Below, in pieces: positions 36,405 through 47,508 of a DNA stretch of 57,281 bases (position 1 is the stretch's first letter; each line of letters begins with the position of its first letter). The stretch comes from Caulobacterales bacterium. GTDB lineage: Bacteria; Pseudomonadota; Alphaproteobacteria; Caulobacterales; Caulobacteraceae. Position numbers and translations under genes: made by a program. The DNA is taken from assembly GCA_947474395.1 (NCBI GenBank), contig CANJID010000017.1, forward strand, positions 1-57,281, read 5' to 3'. Below the pieces are notes generated by a model. That model did not search any database. It was not told where the DNA came from and was given only the letters and a program-made list of their open reading frames with translations.

Positions 36405-37880
36405 CTAGGCGTCCGTTTCGGACGGCATGTCCGGCATTACCAGCTCGAACACGGCCCCGCTCGGCCCGGTCTCCGCCAGGCTCAGCTCGCCGCCGTGGCC
36501 GCGGACGAGGTCGCGGGCGATGGCCAGGCCGAGGCCCGCCCCGCCCGGGCGTCCCGAACCCACGAAGGGCTCGAACAGCCGGTCCCTGGCCCGCTCCGGC
36601 ACGCCGGGACCGTTGTCGGTGATACGGACGATGGCGCGTCCCTCCTTGCGCTCGGCGGTCAGGCGCACCTCGCCGGTGTTGCGCCCGTTCCCCTCCATGG
36701 CCTCGCGGGCGTTGCGGAACAGATTGACCAGGATTCGGTGGAACTGGTCCGGGTCGGCGCTCAGCGCGAACTTCTTCGGCAGGGCGATGACCAGGGCGAC
36801 CGCCTCGGGCGTGAGGCGCGCGTCCTCGGCGGCCACGTCGGCGGCGACGGCGAGGTCCACCGACCGGACCTGGGGCGCGGCCTCGTCGCTGCTGCCGTAG
36901 GCGAGCACGTCCTCGGCCAGCTTGACCGCCCGGTTGAGGGCCCGCTCCAGGCGCGGCAGGGCCTGGGCCACGCGGGGGTCCCCCGAGCCGGCGATCCGCT
37001 CGGAGGCCATCTGGGCGCTGGTCAGCATGTTCCGCAGATCATGGTTGATCTTGGCCACCGCCTGGCCGAGCTGCGCCAGCCTGGCCTGGGACTGCAGGGC
37101 GGTGCGCAACTCGTCCTGCATGCGGCTGAGCTCGGTCTCGGCGCGGCCGATCTCGTCACGGCGGCCTGAGAGGACCAGACGCGCGGCCGGGTCCTCGGGG
37201 TGCTCGCGGAACCGCTCCATGGACTCCGTGATCCGCCGCATGGGCCGGACCAGGAAGGTGGCGAGGGAAAAATAGACCAGGATTCCGGCCACGGCCGAGA
37301 TGAAGGCGGTGACGGCTAGAAGCTGGAGCAGATAGGTCACCAGGTCGTGCCGCAGGGGCGCGGTGGGGACCACGATCTCGACGAAGTCGGCCTCGCGGAA
37401 CTGCGGCTTGGCCTGGACCCGCAGGAAGGGCGGGGAGAAGGGCCCCAGGGTCCGGAAGGGGGAGGCCAGCCACTCGGCGCCGTTGCGGCGGCGCAGGTCG
37501 ATCAGCTCCGGCGTGCGGCTCATCGGCGCCCACGGCGGGGGCGGCAGGAGGCGGCGCACGCCCCGACTCTGCAGGGCCACGGTGACCACGCCCGCGCCCT
37601 TCAAGAGCTCGTTGGCCACCCGGTCGGAGACCACGCCGGCGGGGGAGGCCTCCACGGCGACGGTCGCCAGCTCGGCGGCTCGCACGTGGTCGACCAGCCA
37701 GCCTTCCTCATAGGAGGCCAGCGACGGCCCGAGGATCATGGCTTCGGCGAGCATGACGAAAAGGACGGTCAGCAGCAGCAGGCGGGCCGAGAGGCCGCCC
37801 GGCCAAAACAGGCGGCGCGACGTCAGCCAGCCGGCCAAGCGCGTCCGATCCCGCAGAGCTTCTGGCAGCCACGAGCGCAT
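36405..37880 (-). CDS. Membrane sensor histidine kinase with HAMP domain
   Basis: A 491-residue two-span sensor kinase: membrane segment about residues 25-47, a roughly 120-residue periplasmic region, second span near 170-190, HAMP (FLVRPMRRITESMERF), dimerisation/phospho-acceptor helix and ATPase domain. The H-box is KINHDLRNMLTSAQ with His280; it has Asp instead of Glu and lacks the usual Pro, a less common subclass. ATPase motifs: LVNLFRNAREAM, DNGPGVP, GGAGLGLAIARDLVRGHGG. No response regulator is adjacent, so it is an orphan. The ATG at 37880 lies in a palindromic repeat and has no obvious ribosome site; a later start is possible. Confidence 0.88.
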   Translation of the reverse strand: MRSWLPEALRDRTRLAGWLTSRRLFWPGGLSARLLLLTVLFVMLAEAMILGPSLASYEEGWLVDHVRAAELATVAVEASPAGVVSDRVANELLKGAGVVTVALQSRGVRRLLPPPPWAPMSRTPELIDLRRRNGAEWLASPFRTLGPFSPPFLRVQAKPQFREADFVEIVVPTAPLRHDLVTYLLQLLAVTAFISAVAGILVYFSLATFLVRPMRRITESMERFREHPEDPAARLVLSGRRDEIGRAETELSRMQDELRTALQSQARLAQLGQAVAKINHDLRNMLTSAQMASERIAGSGDPRVAQALPRLERALNRAVKLAEDVLAYGSSDEAAPQVRSVDLAVAADVAAEDARLTPEAVALVIALPKKFALSADPDQFHRILVNLFRNAREAMEGNGRNTGEVRLTAERKEGRAIVRITDNGPGVPERARDRLFEPFVGSGRPGGAGLGLAIARDLVRGHGGELSLAETGPSGAVFELVMPDMPSETDA

Positions 37881-37919
37881 TACCGAAACTGGATACCGGT
37901 TTTGCGGGGGAATGCGCTC
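37873..37919. repeat. Short palindromic repeat, family C, copy 2, at the kinase start
   Basis: Arms GAGCGCATT (37873-37881) and AATGCGCTC (37911-37919) are perfect complements; the interior holds the ACCGGTATCCAGTTTCGG-type core (minus strand) common in dispersed alphaproteobacterial palindromes. The kinase ATG at 37880-37878 is part of one arm. Confidence 0.75.
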
Positions 37920-37950
37920 TATTTTTGGAATCGAGCCGGCTGAACGCCGA

Positions 37951-38730
37951 TCAGGCGCCGGTTCTGGCCATGGCGGGGACCCGGCGGCGCTTCCAGACCT
38001 GGAAGGCCAGGGGCAGGGTCGACAGCAGGGCCAAGCCGACCATGGGCGCGAACATATGCGGCTGCAGGATGGTCCCGGCGTCCACATGGCCGCCGCGCTC
38101 GAACACCTGGCCGAGGCCCGCGCCGACGCTCGCGTAGATGGCGGTGGCCGGGGCGATGCCCAGGACCGTCGCCCACCAGTAGGTCGAGAGCCGCATCTTC
38201 ACGAAGCCCGCCCCCAGATTGACCAGGCAGAACGGAATGGCGGGGATCAGCCGCAGGGTCAGGATGCAGGAGAAGGCGTTGCGGCGGACCCCGGCCTCGA
38301 TCCGGTGGGTCACGCTGCCGGCCTTGGTGCGGGCGCGAAGGGCGTCGCCGAGGGCCGAACGGGCCACCAGGAACATGAGCACCGCGCCGGTGGAGGCGCC
38401 GGCCACGGCCGCGGAGGCCCCGAGCCACACGCCGAAGAGCAGGCCGCCCGACAGGGACATCACCAGGGCTCCCGGCAGGGAGAAGGCCACCACGGCCACG
38501 TAGAGGCCCATGTAGCCCAGGAGGCTCAGGTAGGGGTGGGTGTGGACCATGGCCATCAGGAGGGCCCGCTGGTCGCGCAGGGCGTCGAGGGACAGGTAGC
38601 GCCCCGCGCCCGTGAAGAGCAGGACGGCCGCGGCGAGCACGGCCAGGGCCAGCGGCCCGCAGCGAACGAGGGTCCTGACGGCGGAACGCTCGCGCTCCGC
38701 GCCCTCGGCGGTCTCATCGGCTTCGATCAT
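37951..38730 (-). CDS. TVP38/TMEM64-family (DedA-like) membrane protein
   Basis: A 259-residue polytopic inner-membrane protein. Five or six hydrophobic segments are visible and the family core ALVMSLSGGLLFGVWLGASA and the RLIPAIPFCLVNLGAGF motif are present. DedA-superfamily proteins are thought to move lipids or support membrane homeostasis; the exact substrate is unknown here. It precedes the histidine kinase on the same strand by 70 bases, with a palindromic repeat between. The short C-terminal tail is basic. Confidence 0.87.
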   Translation of the reverse strand: MIEADETAEGAERERSAVRTLVRCGPLALAVLAAAVLLFTGAGRYLSLDALRDQRALLMAMVHTHPYLSLLGYMGLYVAVVAFSLPGALVMSLSGGLLFGVWLGASAAVAGASTGAVLMFLVARSALGDALRARTKAGSVTHRIEAGVRRNAFSCILTLRLIPAIPFCLVNLGAGFVKMRLSTYWWATVLGIAPATAIYASVGAGLGQVFERGGHVDAGTILQPHMFAPMVGLALLSTLPLAFQVWKRRRVPAMARTGA

Positions 38731-38900
38731 ACGCCCCGCGACAGTCTTAAAATCCCCAAGGGGAGGAGGAACCCAAGGTCAGCTGCGCCAGCAAGGAGCT
38801 TTAAGGTCAACAATTCGTCAAGCCTCCTCGCGCGCACGGCGACGATCGGCCGCTTGCCCTCGGAAGGCCTGCCTCAAGAGGCGGCAATGAGTCGCTTTCG

Positions 38901-38928
38901 TTGACAGGGGCGGCCCGTTCGCCTATCC
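38901..38928 (+). promoter_or_regulatory. Likely housekeeping promoter of rpmH-rnpA-yidC
   Basis: TTGACA (38901-38906), 16 bases, then CTATCC (38923-38928). The -35 is a perfect consensus and the -10 resembles the GCTA-type -10 of Caulobacter housekeeping promoters. It lies about 60 bases before the rpmH start in an otherwise empty 257-base gap (38731-38987). Confidence 0.55.
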
Positions 38929-38987
38929 ACCCCGCCTCGCCGCCGGACCCGCAAGGGACCGGCCCTTTTGCAGTTGGAGCCGTCGCC

Positions 38988-39122
38988 GTGAAGCGGACCT
39001 ATCAGCCGAGCCGTCTCGTGCGTAAGCGCCGCCATGGCTTCCGCCATCGCATGGCCACCAAGAATGGCCGCAAGATCATCGCCCGCCGCCGCAGCCAGGG
39101 CCGCAAGCGCCTGTCGGCCTAG
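38988..39122 (+). CDS. rpmH: 50S ribosomal protein L34
   Basis: A 44-residue basic protein of the large subunit. The sequence begins [19 protein letters not shown] and ends with [12 protein letters not shown], an unmistakable L34. The GTG start follows a TTGGAG-type ribosome site. rnpA follows 32 bases later in the classic rpmH-rnpA-yidC order; dnaA is not next to it. Confidence 0.98.
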   Translation: MKRTYQPSRLVRKRRHGFRHRMATKNGRKIIARRRSQGRKRLSA

Positions 39123-39154
39123 CCGCAGCATTCCGCCGGGCCCGAGGCTTCGGC

Positions 39155-39568
39155 ATGGAAACCCCTGCAAGATCGAAAATCGAGCGCCTGAAGCGCCGCG
39201 CCCAGTTCCTGGCCGTGGCCCAGGGCCGCGCGACTGCGCGCGGGGCGGTGGTGATCCAGGCCCTGGCCCAGCCGGAGCCCCCCGAAGCCCCTCCTGTCCG
39301 CGTCGGGTTCACCGCCACCAAGCGCATCGGCGGTGCGGTCGTGCGCAATCGCGCCAAGCGCCGCCTGCGCGAGGCGGCGAGGGCTCTGTTGCCCGTCCAT
39401 GGCCTGCCCGGATGCGACTATGTGTTCGTCGCCAGGGCCGGCGCGCCGACGCGCCCATGGGAGCGGCTGCTTGACGATGTTAAAAGCGCGCTGATAAGCC
39501 TCGCCGCCGGTGGAGACGATCCTCGTCCGCCGCGCCGGCGCCCGGCCTCCGGTTCCTCTTCGCGGTAA
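39155..39568 (+). CDS. rnpA: Ribonuclease P protein component
   Basis: A 137-residue protein subunit of RNase P, which with the catalytic RNA cuts the 5' leader from pre-tRNAs. The family signature is [20 protein letters not shown] around residues 58-79, preceded by [10 protein letters not shown]. The C-terminal 25 residues are a low-complexity Arg/Pro/Ser tail. yidC follows after 13 bases, leaving no room for the yidD gene that often lies between. Confidence 0.95.
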   Translation: METPARSKIERLKRRAQFLAVAQGRATARGAVVIQALAQPEPPEAPPVRVGFTATKRIGGAVVRNRAKRRLREAARALLPVHGLPGCDYVFVARAGAPTRPWERLLDDVKSALISLAAGGDDPRPPRRRPASGSSSR

Positions 39569-39581
39569 AGAACCCAAGTTC

Positions 39582-41363
39582 ATGGACAAAGAGAACGCCC
39601 GCAACACGATCGTGTTCGTGGTCTGCGCCGTGGCGCTCATGATCGCCTACCAGATGTTCATCCTTGGCCCGCGGGCCAAGGAACGGGAGGTTGCGGCCCG
39701 CGCCCAGGCGGCGCTGGCGGCCAAGAACCCCATCGCGGCGGCGGCGCCCGGCGCCCAGATATTCGTCGACCGGGCCCAGGCGGTTGCGGCCAGCCCGCGC
39801 GTGCTGGTGGAGAACCCCGCGGTTAAGGGCTCCATCGCCCTCCAAGGCGGCCGGATCGATGACCTCTTCCTGAAGGACTACAAGCAGACCCTGACCGCGA
39901 ACTCGCCCCCCGTGGAGCTGTTCCGGCCCGAGGGCGCCAAACAGGCCTATTTCGCCGACTTCGGCTGGACCGGCCAGGCGGTCGCGCCGTCTTCCAAGAC
40001 CCTGTGGACCCAGACGGCGGGCGCCACGCTCGCCCCCGGTCAGCCGGTGACCCTGACCTGGGACAACGGCCAGGGCCTGACCTTCACCCGCCAGATCGCG
40101 CTGGACGAGCGCTACATGTTCACGGTCGTCGACACGGTGGCCAACCGCGGGACCGTCCCGGTGCAGCTGGCGCCCTACGCCTCCGTGCAGCGCCAGGGCC
40201 TGCCCTCGGACATGTCCGCCACCAACATCCTGCACGAGGGCGCGATCGGCTATTTCGCCGGCCAGCTGCGGATGATCGGATTCAAGAAGTGGACCAAGGG
40301 CGGGCTGGCCGAAACCGCCTCGACCGGCGGCTGGCTCGGCGTCACCGACAAGTACTGGCTGGCGGCGGTGATCCCCGACCAGAAGGAGGCCATCCAGGCC
40401 GCCTACCGTGTCTCGCAGGTGAACGGCGTCGACGTCTACGAGGCCAATTTCGTCGGCCCGGCCCGCGCGGTCGCCCCGGGAACGCAGTCGGTCCAGACCA
40501 CCCGCGTCTTCGCCGGGGCCAAGAAGGTCTCGGTGCTCAAGGACTACGAGGACCAGCTCGGCGTGCCGAAGTTCGACAACGCCGTGGACTGGGGCAATTT
40601 CTGGTTCCTGACCCGGCCGATCTTCTGGCTGCTGGAGCAATTCCACAAGGCGGCCGGCAACTTCGGCCTCTCGATCCTGATGCTGACCGTGTTCGTGCGG
40701 GGGCTGTTCTTCCCCCTGGCGAACAAGTCCTACGAGTCGGTCACCAAGATGAAGAAGGTCCAGCCGCAGCTGGACGAGCTGAAGAAGAAATTCGGCAGCG
40801 ACCCGGCCAAGCAGCAGCAGGAGATGATGGCCCTCTACAGCCGGGAGAAGATCAATCCCCTGGCGGGCTGCGTGCCGATCCTGTTCCAGCTTCCGGTGTT
40901 CTACGCCCTCTACAAGGTGCTGTTCGTGACCATCGAGATGCGGCACGCGCCCTTCGTCGGCTGGGTGCACGACCTCTCGGCGGCCGACCCCACCACCCTG
41001 TGGAACCTGTTCGGCCTGATCCCCTACGATCCGGGCGCCCTGCCGCTGGTAGGTTCGATGCTGGTGGGCCTCGGCTTCCTGCACATCGGCCTGTGGCCGA
41101 TCATCTACGGCATCACCATGTGGCTCTCGACCTCGATGAGCCCCATGCCGACGGCGGACCCGACCCAGAAGATCATCTTCCAGCTCTTCCCGATCGTGTT
41201 CACCGTCATGCTGGCCCACTCGCCGGTCGGCCTGGTGATCTACTGGTCCTGGTCGAGCATCCTGACCGTGCTGCAGCAGTACGTGATCATGCGCCGCTAC
41301 AAGGTCGACAACCCCATCGACGACATCATCCGCAGGCTCAAGGGCGGCGGGAAGAAGGCCTAG
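39582..41363 (+). CDS. yidC: Membrane protein insertase YidC
   Basis: A 593-residue insertase/chaperone for inner-membrane proteins, acting alone or with SecYEG. N-terminal span ([19 protein letters not shown]), large periplasmic domain, then the conserved core near residue 390 onward ([19 protein letters not shown], the Arg in the hydrophilic groove), [39 protein letters not shown], and C-terminal spans ending in a Lys/Arg-rich tail. I chose ATG 39582 because it gives the canonical short N-terminus; an earlier start overlaps rnpA. engB follows at once. Confidence 0.97.
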   Translation: MDKENARNTIVFVVCAVALMIAYQMFILGPRAKEREVAARAQAALAAKNPIAAAAPGAQIFVDRAQAVAASPRVLVENPAVKGSIALQGGRIDDLFLKDYKQTLTANSPPVELFRPEGAKQAYFADFGWTGQAVAPSSKTLWTQTAGATLAPGQPVTLTWDNGQGLTFTRQIALDERYMFTVVDTVANRGTVPVQLAPYASVQRQGLPSDMSATNILHEGAIGYFAGQLRMIGFKKWTKGGLAETASTGGWLGVTDKYWLAAVIPDQKEAIQAAYRVSQVNGVDVYEANFVGPARAVAPGTQSVQTTRVFAGAKKVSVLKDYEDQLGVPKFDNAVDWGNFWFLTRPIFWLLEQFHKAAGNFGLSILMLTVFVRGLFFPLANKSYESVTKMKKVQPQLDELKKKFGSDPAKQQQEMMALYSREKINPLAGCVPILFQLPVFYALYKVLFVTIEMRHAPFVGWVHDLSAADPTTLWNLFGLIPYDPGALPLVGSMLVGLGFLHIGLWPIIYGITMWLSTSMSPMPTADPTQKIIFQLFPIVFTVMLAHSPVGLVIYWSWSSILTVLQQYVIMRRYKVDNPIDDIIRRLKGGGKKA

Positions 41364-41364
41364 C

Positions 41365-42015
41365 GTGGACGACCCGTTCAAGCCTGAGGCGATCGAGGCC
41401 GCCCGGGTCCTGTTCGCCCACCCGGTGCGCTTCCTCATGGGCGCGGCCGAGATCACTCAGCTGCCCGAGCCCGACCTGCCGGAAGTGGCCTTCGCCGGCC
41501 GCTCCAACGTCGGCAAATCAAGCTTGATCAACGCGCTGACGGGGCGCCACGGCCTCGCCCGCGCCTCGAACGAGCCGGGGCGGACCCGGGAGGTGAACCT
41601 GTTCGTGCTGGACGAGCGGATGCGGCTGGTCGACCTGCCGGGCTACGGCTTCGCCCGGGCGGCCAAGTCGGAGACCGCAAAATTCCAGAATCTCGGCCGG
41701 GCCTATCTTCGCGGCCGGCCCACCCTGAAGCGGGTCTATCTCCTGATCGACGCCCGCCACGGGCTGAAGTCGGCGGACACCGAGGCCCTGGACGCCCTCG
41801 ACCAGGCGGCGGTCTCCTACCAGATCGTCCTGACCAAGGCCGACAAGCTGCGCACCACCGAAGCGGCCGAGAAGGTGGCGGAGCAGACCCTGAAGGCGGT
41901 GTCGCGACGTCCCGCCGCCTTCCCGCGGATCGCCGTCACCTCCTCCGAGAGCGGCCGGGGCATCCCGGAGCTGCGGGCGGAGATCGTCGAAGCCGCGCAG
42001 TTCGCCGACCTCTAG
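41365..42015 (+). CDS. engB: Ribosome biogenesis GTPase YsxC/EngB
   Basis: A 216-residue small GTPase needed for 50S assembly. G1 is [16 protein letters not shown], switch [14 protein letters not shown]3 [11 protein letters not shown]4 TKADKL and G5 SSESGRG. Length is normal. The GTG start is one base after the yidC stop region, so it belongs to the rpmH operon. Confidence 0.96.
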   Translation: MDDPFKPEAIEAARVLFAHPVRFLMGAAEITQLPEPDLPEVAFAGRSNVGKSSLINALTGRHGLARASNEPGRTREVNLFVLDERMRLVDLPGYGFARAAKSETAKFQNLGRAYLRGRPTLKRVYLLIDARHGLKSADTEALDALDQAAVSYQIVLTKADKLRTTEAAEKVAEQTLKAVSRRPAAFPRIAVTSSESGRGIPELRAEIVEAAQFADL

Positions 42016-42064
42016 CGGTTATTTCCGCTCCCCCTGCGGCGGTCTTTCCGCTAATGGCCCGCCC

Positions 42065-42988
42065 ATGAACGACGTCGCCGACAATCCGGAGGAAGCCGGC
42101 TGGGCCACCGCCCGGACCCTGGCCGAAGCCCTGCCCTTCATCCAGATCTACGATCGCGAGACCGTGGTCATCAAATACGGCGGCCACGCCATGGGCGAGG
42201 AAGCGGTGGCGAGGAAGTTCGCCGCCGACGCCGTTCTGCTGAAGCTGCTGGGCCTGCATCCCGTGGTGGTCCACGGCGGCGGGCCGCAGATCAGCCGGAT
42301 GCTGGAGAAGGCGGGGGTCAAGTCGAGCTTCGTCGACGGCCTGCGCGTGACCGACGCCGCCACCATGGAAGTGGCCGAGATGGTCCTGTCCGGGGCGATC
42401 AACAAGGAAATCGTCCACTACATCAACCAGGCCGGCAAGGAAGCGGACGTGCGCGGCGTCGGCCTGTCCGGCAAGGACGCCCGGCTGATCACCGTGATCA
42501 AGGCGCGGCGCACCAAGCGCGACCCGGACTCCGAGATCGAACAGGTGGTGGACCTCGGTTTCGTGGGCGAGCCGCAGAAGGTCGACCCCAAGATCGTCGA
42601 GGCCCTGATCTTCGCCGACGAGGACTATGTGCCGGTGATCGCCCCGATCGGGGTGTCCGAGGCGGGCGAGACCTACAACATCAACGCCGACACCGTGGCC
42701 GGCGCCATCGCGGGGGCCCTGAAGGCCAAGCGCATGCTGCTGCTGACGGACGTGGCGGGGGTGCTGGACGCCAAGGGCGAGCTGATCCGGCGCATGACCG
42801 TGGCCGAGGCCTTCAAGGCCATCGAGACGGGCGTGGCCAAGGGCGGGATGATCCCCAAGCTGGAGACCGCCATCGCCGCCATCGACGGCGGGGTGGAGGC
42901 GGTGGCGATCCTGGACGGACGGCGGCCCCACGCCATGCTGGTGGAGCTGTTTACCGAGCACGGCTCCGGCACCCTGATCTGCAAGTGA
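42065..42988 (+). CDS. argB: Acetylglutamate kinase
   Basis: A 307-residue amino-acid kinase phosphorylating N-acetylglutamate in arginine synthesis. Substrate and ATP motifs: [45 protein letters not shown] split as NADT and LTDVAGVLD, and GGMIPKLE. The N-terminal extension of about 25 residues is typical of arginine-inhibited hexameric enzymes. Stop overlaps the GTG of the HAD gene. Confidence 0.97.
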   Translation: MNDVADNPEEAGWATARTLAEALPFIQIYDRETVVIKYGGHAMGEEAVARKFAADAVLLKLLGLHPVVVHGGGPQISRMLEKAGVKSSFVDGLRVTDAATMEVAEMVLSGAINKEIVHYINQAGKEADVRGVGLSGKDARLITVIKARRTKRDPDSEIEQVVDLGFVGEPQKVDPKIVEALIFADEDYVPVIAPIGVSEAGETYNINADTVAGAIAGALKAKRMLLLTDVAGVLDAKGELIRRMTVAEAFKAIETGVAKGGMIPKLETAIAAIDGGVEAVAILDGRRPHAMLVELFTEHGSGTLICK

Positions 42989-43664
42989 GGGGTCCGGGTC
43001 CGGGGGCGGATCTGCGGCACGTCGAGACCTGGATCTTCGACCTCGACAACACCCTCTACCCGCCGGGGGCCGAGTTCATGAGCCTGATCGAGGGCCGCAT
43101 GACCGAATATGTGATGCGCGAGACCGGCCTGGCCTGGGACGAGGCCCACGCCCTGCAGAAGCGCTATCTCGGCGAGCACGGGACGACGTTGGCCGGGCTG
43201 ATGGCCAACCACGGGGTCGAGCCCATGGGCTTCCTGGAAGAGGTCCACGACGTCTCCCACGACAGCCTGAGCCCCGATCCCGCCCTGCAGGCGGCCCTGG
43301 CGCGGCTGCCGGGCCGGCGGCTGGTGTTCACCAACGGCCATTCCGGCCACGCGACGCGGGTGCTGACGAGCCTGGGCCTGACCGACCTCATCGACGACGT
43401 TTTCCACCTGGAATCGGCCGGGCTGACGCCCAAGCCGGCGCCCGAGACCTACGCCCGCATGGCCGCCCGCCACGGCGTCCATCCCATGGCCGCGGCCTTC
43501 TTCGAGGACACCGAGCGCAACCTCGCCCCCGCCGAGGCGCTCGGCATGACCACGATCCTGGTGGGGCCGCACGCAGCGGCTTCTACCGCCCCCTTCGTCC
43601 ACCATCGCACCGAAGCCCTCGCGCCGTTCCTGGACGCCGCGCGGATCAAAAAGGAGAGCGCCGC

Positions 43665-43668
<4 letters not shown>
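42985..43668 (+). CDS. HAD-superfamily pyrimidine 5'-nucleotidase (SDT1-like)
   Basis: A 227-residue HAD hydrolase of the pyrimidine 5'-nucleotidase group. Motif I is [11 protein letters not shown] (nucleophile Asp near residue 19), motif [12 protein letters not shown], motif III Lys in TPKPAPETY and motif [11 protein letters not shown]. It would dephosphorylate pyrimidine nucleoside monophosphates or related non-standard ones. Both ends overlap neighbours by 4 bases (argB before, dapD after), so it is translated within an arg/dap operon, a frequent alphaproteobacterial arrangement. Confidence 0.9.
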
Positions 43669-44506
<838 letters not shown>

Positions 44507-44510
<4 letters not shown>

Positions 44511-44974
44511 CGGACTCTTTTTGTGGCCGGATAGGGCGTGCCGTCCCGGCGGTAGTAGGCGTCGGGGCGGGCCTCCAGGTCGATGTCGGGATAGAAGGCG
44601 CCGTCCGCCGGGTCGGTGTGGCCGATCTCCAGTAGGATCGCGTCCCGGTCCGAGCGGTTCTGGATGTGATGGCCGTCGGCGACGCCGTGGGGAAAGCCCG
44701 CGCAGTCTCCGGCCTTCAGCACCTGTTCGCCCGCGTCGGTGACCAGCACCACCTCGCCCTCGACCACGAAGACGAACTCGTCCTCATGGGTGTGCCAGTG
44801 GCGCTGGCTGGACCACTGGCCCGGCGGCAGGGTCAGGCGGTTGACCCCGAACTGGGTCAGGCCGGCGGCCAGGCCCAGGCGCTGCCGCGAGCGCTTGCGG
44901 CAGGGGACGTCGAACGGCTCCGGATAGGCCGTCCCGTCCCGCCTCGGCGCGGCCTCGATGTCGATCTTGCCCAT
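44507..44974 (-). CDS. Cupin-domain protein
   Basis: A 155-residue single-domain cupin. The metal motif 1 is [16 protein letters not shown] (two His, Glu and Gly positions present) and motif 2 is [14 protein letters not shown]. Function is unknown; such proteins include sugar-binding or small isomerase/dioxygenase types. It is the only minus-strand gene between dapD and dapE, convergent to dapD and divergent from dapE, so it interrupts what would otherwise be a continuous dap operon. Confidence 0.88.
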
Positions 44975-45028
44975 GACGCGATTCGCCCTCCGTTTGCGCA
45001 GGCCCAGGCCCTAGCCTAAACCGGCCCC

Positions 45029-46186
45029 ATGAGCGCCGCGAAGACCATCGATCCGGTCGAGCTGACCCAGGCCCTGATCCGCAGGGCCTCGGTGACCCCC
45101 GCCGACGCGGGCGCCATGGACGTGGTGGAGCGGGCCCTGGAGGGCCTGGGCTTCGCCTGTCGGCGGATGCGCTTCGGCGAGATCGAGAACCTCTACGCCC
45201 GTCGGGGGACCAAGGGGCCGAACCTCTGCTTCGCCGGCCACACCGACGTGGTGCCCGTCGGCGAGGCGGCGTCCTGGCGTGAAGACCCCTTCGCGGGCCG
45301 CATCGTCGGCGACAGCCTGATCGGCCGGGGGGCGGTGGACATGAAGAGCGGCATCGCCGCCTTCATCGCCGCGGTCTCGGCGCGGCTGGCCGAGGGCGAG
45401 CCGCCGGGCTCCATCTCCTTCCTGATCACCGGGGACGAGGAAGGCCCCGCCCTCGACGGCACCAAGAAGGTGGTGGCGGCCCTGGCGGCGGAGGGCGAGG
45501 TCATCGACCACTGCATCGTCGGCGAGCCCAGCTCCTCAGCGCTGCTGGGCGACATGATCAAGGTCGGCCGGCGTGGCAGCATCAACGCCTGGATCACCGT
45601 GGAGGGGGTGCAGGGCCACGTCGCCTACCCTCACCGCGCCGCCAACCCCGTGCCGGTCCTGGTGGACCTCCTGGCCCGCCTGCAGGCCGTTTCCCTGGAC
45701 GAGGGCTACCCCGAGTTCCAGCCGTCGAACCTGGAAGTCACCGACATCACGGTGGGCAACCCGGCCCACAACGTCATCCCGGCCAAGGCGGTGGGGCGGC
45801 TGAACATCCGCTTCAACCCGGCCCACACCGGGATGAGCCTGTCGCGCTGGCTGGCCGAGGAGGCCGCGGCTGCCGGCGCGGCCTTCGCAGGCGTGGTCAG
45901 CGTCGAGTGCATCGTCTCGGGGGAGGCCTTCCACACCCCGCCGGGACCCTTCACCGAGGTGGTGGCCGAGGCGGTGCGCCAGGTGGCGGGGCGGGACCCG
46001 GAGCTTTCCACCACCGGCGGCACCTCGGACGCCCGCTTCATCCGGGCCCTGTGCCCCGTGATCGAGCTCGGGCTCGTCGGGACCACCATGCACATGGTCG
46101 ACGAGCGGGCGCCGGTGCAGGAGATTCGGGATCTCGCCCAGATCTACCGGGCCCTGATCGACCGCTATTTCGAGAGATTCGCGTGA
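45029..46186 (+). CDS. dapE: Succinyl-diaminopimelate desuccinylase
   Basis: A 385-residue zinc peptidase-fold enzyme releasing succinate from N-succinyl-LL-diaminopimelate, the DapD branch's last specific step. Metal ligands are seen in FAGHTDVVPVG, RGAVDMKSGIAAFI, TGDEEGPALDGTK (catalytic Glu) and VGEPSS, with the C-terminal GTTMHMVDE His. Length matches DapE. The GTG of the small membrane protein gene overlaps its stop. Confidence 0.97.
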   Translation: MSAAKTIDPVELTQALIRRASVTPADAGAMDVVERALEGLGFACRRMRFGEIENLYARRGTKGPNLCFAGHTDVVPVGEAASWREDPFAGRIVGDSLIGRGAVDMKSGIAAFIAAVSARLAEGEPPGSISFLITGDEEGPALDGTKKVVAALAAEGEVIDHCIVGEPSSSALLGDMIKVGRRGSINAWITVEGVQGHVAYPHRAANPVPVLVDLLARLQAVSLDEGYPEFQPSNLEVTDITVGNPAHNVIPAKAVGRLNIRFNPAHTGMSLSRWLAEEAAAAGAAFAGVVSVECIVSGEAFHTPPGPFTEVVAEAVRQVAGRDPELSTTGGTSDARFIRALCPVIELGLVGTTMHMVDERAPVQEIRDLAQIYRALIDRYFERFA

Positions 46187-46776
46187 GCGAGGACGCCGAC
46201 CGGCCTCGGGCGGGGGGCGAGATCGCCGGGGCGGCGCGGGGGCTGACGCGGCTGATCCGCTTCGATCCGCAGTGGTACGAGGGTTTCGACTTCTCGGCGG
46301 GGGGCTTCGTGCGTTCCTTCGGGGCGGCCCTGGCCGGCCTGCCCTTCGCCATCATCATGGGCGCGATCCTGTTCCGCTCGGCCGGCGTCTCGCAGGAGGT
46401 GCTTACCCGGGGCCTGGCCGCTACGGGGGTAGGCTACGCGGTCAATGCGGTGGGCTTTCCCCTGCTGGCCGCTCTGATCGCGCGGCCCGTAGGCGTGACC
46501 CAGGGCTATGTGGCGCTGATCGTGGTGCTGAACTGGGCCGGGCTTTTCCTCACCATGCTGCTCGCGGCGGGCTCCCTCGCGGTGCTGGTGGGAGCGGGGC
46601 CGCTGTTCGGCCTGGTGTCCTTGCTGCAGATCGCGCTCAAGGTGTTCGTGGTCTGGCGCGCCGCCAAGGAGACCCTCACCGGCGAGCTCGGGGTCACCGT
46701 CTTGATGGTGGTGCTGTTCGTGGCCCTGGACTTCGGGTCCGACTACCTGGGGCTGATGCTGGCCGCGCCCTCGTAG
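46183..46776 (+). CDS. Conserved hypothetical membrane protein
   Basis: A 197-residue protein I do not recognise by family. It has a soluble N-terminus of about 50 residues ([19 protein letters not shown]) and four or five hydrophobic spans between residues 50 and 195. The GTG start overlaps the dapE stop, so it is co-translated with dapE. Its last 34 bases overlap the 3' end of truA on the opposite strand. A small transporter-like or Yip1-like role is possible but unsupported. Confidence 0.75.
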   Translation: MSEDADRPRAGGEIAGAARGLTRLIRFDPQWYEGFDFSAGGFVRSFGAALAGLPFAIIMGAILFRSAGVSQEVLTRGLAATGVGYAVNAVGFPLLAALIARPVGVTQGYVALIVVLNWAGLFLTMLLAAGSLAVLVGAGPLFGLVSLLQIALKVFVVWRAAKETLTGELGVTVLMVVLFVALDFGSDYLGLMLAAPS

Positions 46777-47507
46777 ATGACCTCGGCGAGGTAGAGCCCG
46801 TCCGGCGGCGCCACGGGCCCGCAGAGCTTTCGGTCGGCCGCCGCCAGGATTTCGCCCAGCCATTCGGTGGGCCGCCGCCCTGACCCCACCTCCGCCAGCG
46901 ATCCGGCCATGGACCGCACCTGCCGGTGCAGGAACGAGCGGGAGGCGAAGGCCAGATGCACTTCCCCGCCCTCCCGCCACACCCGCGCCTCGTCCAGGGT
47001 CTTCACGGGGCTCTTGGCCTGGCAGTGGGCGTCCCGGAAGGTGGTGAAGTCGTGCCGCCCGACCAGGCTCTGCGCGGCCGCGTTCATGGCATCGGCGTCG
47101 AGGGCCGTCTTCACCCACCAGACCCGGCCGCGCTCCACCGCCGGGGGGCTGCGCCGATCGAGGATGCGGTAGAGGTAGCGCCGCCCCGTCGCCTGGAAGC
47201 GGGCGTGGAAATCGTCCGCCGCCTGCTCGGCGGCCAGGATCGAGATGCGCTCGTCCCGCAGGTGGGCGTTCAGGGCGTCGCGCACCACGTCCGTGGCCCA
47301 CTCGCGCATCAGGTCGAAGTGAATCACCTGGGCCAGGGCGTGGACGCCCGCGTCGGTGCGCCCGGCCACGAACACCCGCGCCTCTTCGCTGGAGAAGCCG
47401 TGGATGGCCCGCTCCAGCGCCCCCTGCACCGTGGGTGCGTCGTCCTGGAGCTGGAAGCCCTTGTAGGGTCCGCCGTCGTATTCGACCGTCAGCCTGTAGC
47501 GGGGCAT
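46743..47507 (-). CDS. truA: tRNA pseudouridine38-40 synthase TruA
   Basis: A 254-residue pseudouridine synthase modifying positions 38-40 of tRNA anticodon arms. The catalytic Asp is in [19 protein letters not shown] near residue 52; [19 protein letters not shown] and [12 protein letters not shown] are conserved elements. It starts one base after the fmt stop on the same strand, forming the usual fmt-truA pair. Confidence 0.97.
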   Translation of the reverse strand: MPRYRLTVEYDGGPYKGFQLQDDAPTVQGALERAIHGFSSEEARVFVAGRTDAGVHALAQVIHFDLMREWATDVVRDALNAHLRDERISILAAEQAADDFHARFQATGRRYLYRILDRRSPPAVERGRVWWVKTALDADAMNAAAQSLVGRHDFTTFRDAHCQAKSPVKTLDEARVWREGGEVHLAFASRSFLHRQVRSMAGSLAEVGSGRRPTEWLGEILAAADRKLCGPVAPPDGLYLAEVIYEGAASISPR

Positions 47508-47508
47508 G

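Noticed and set aside
38731-38900. Possible small gene or RNA upstream of the rpmH promoter
   Set aside because: No frame with a ribosome site and no strong extended structure; best read as a divergent control region.
42016-42064. Possible terminator between engB and argB
   Set aside because: The short gap has only a weak GC-rich fold and no T-tract; argB may be read through from engB or have its own start.
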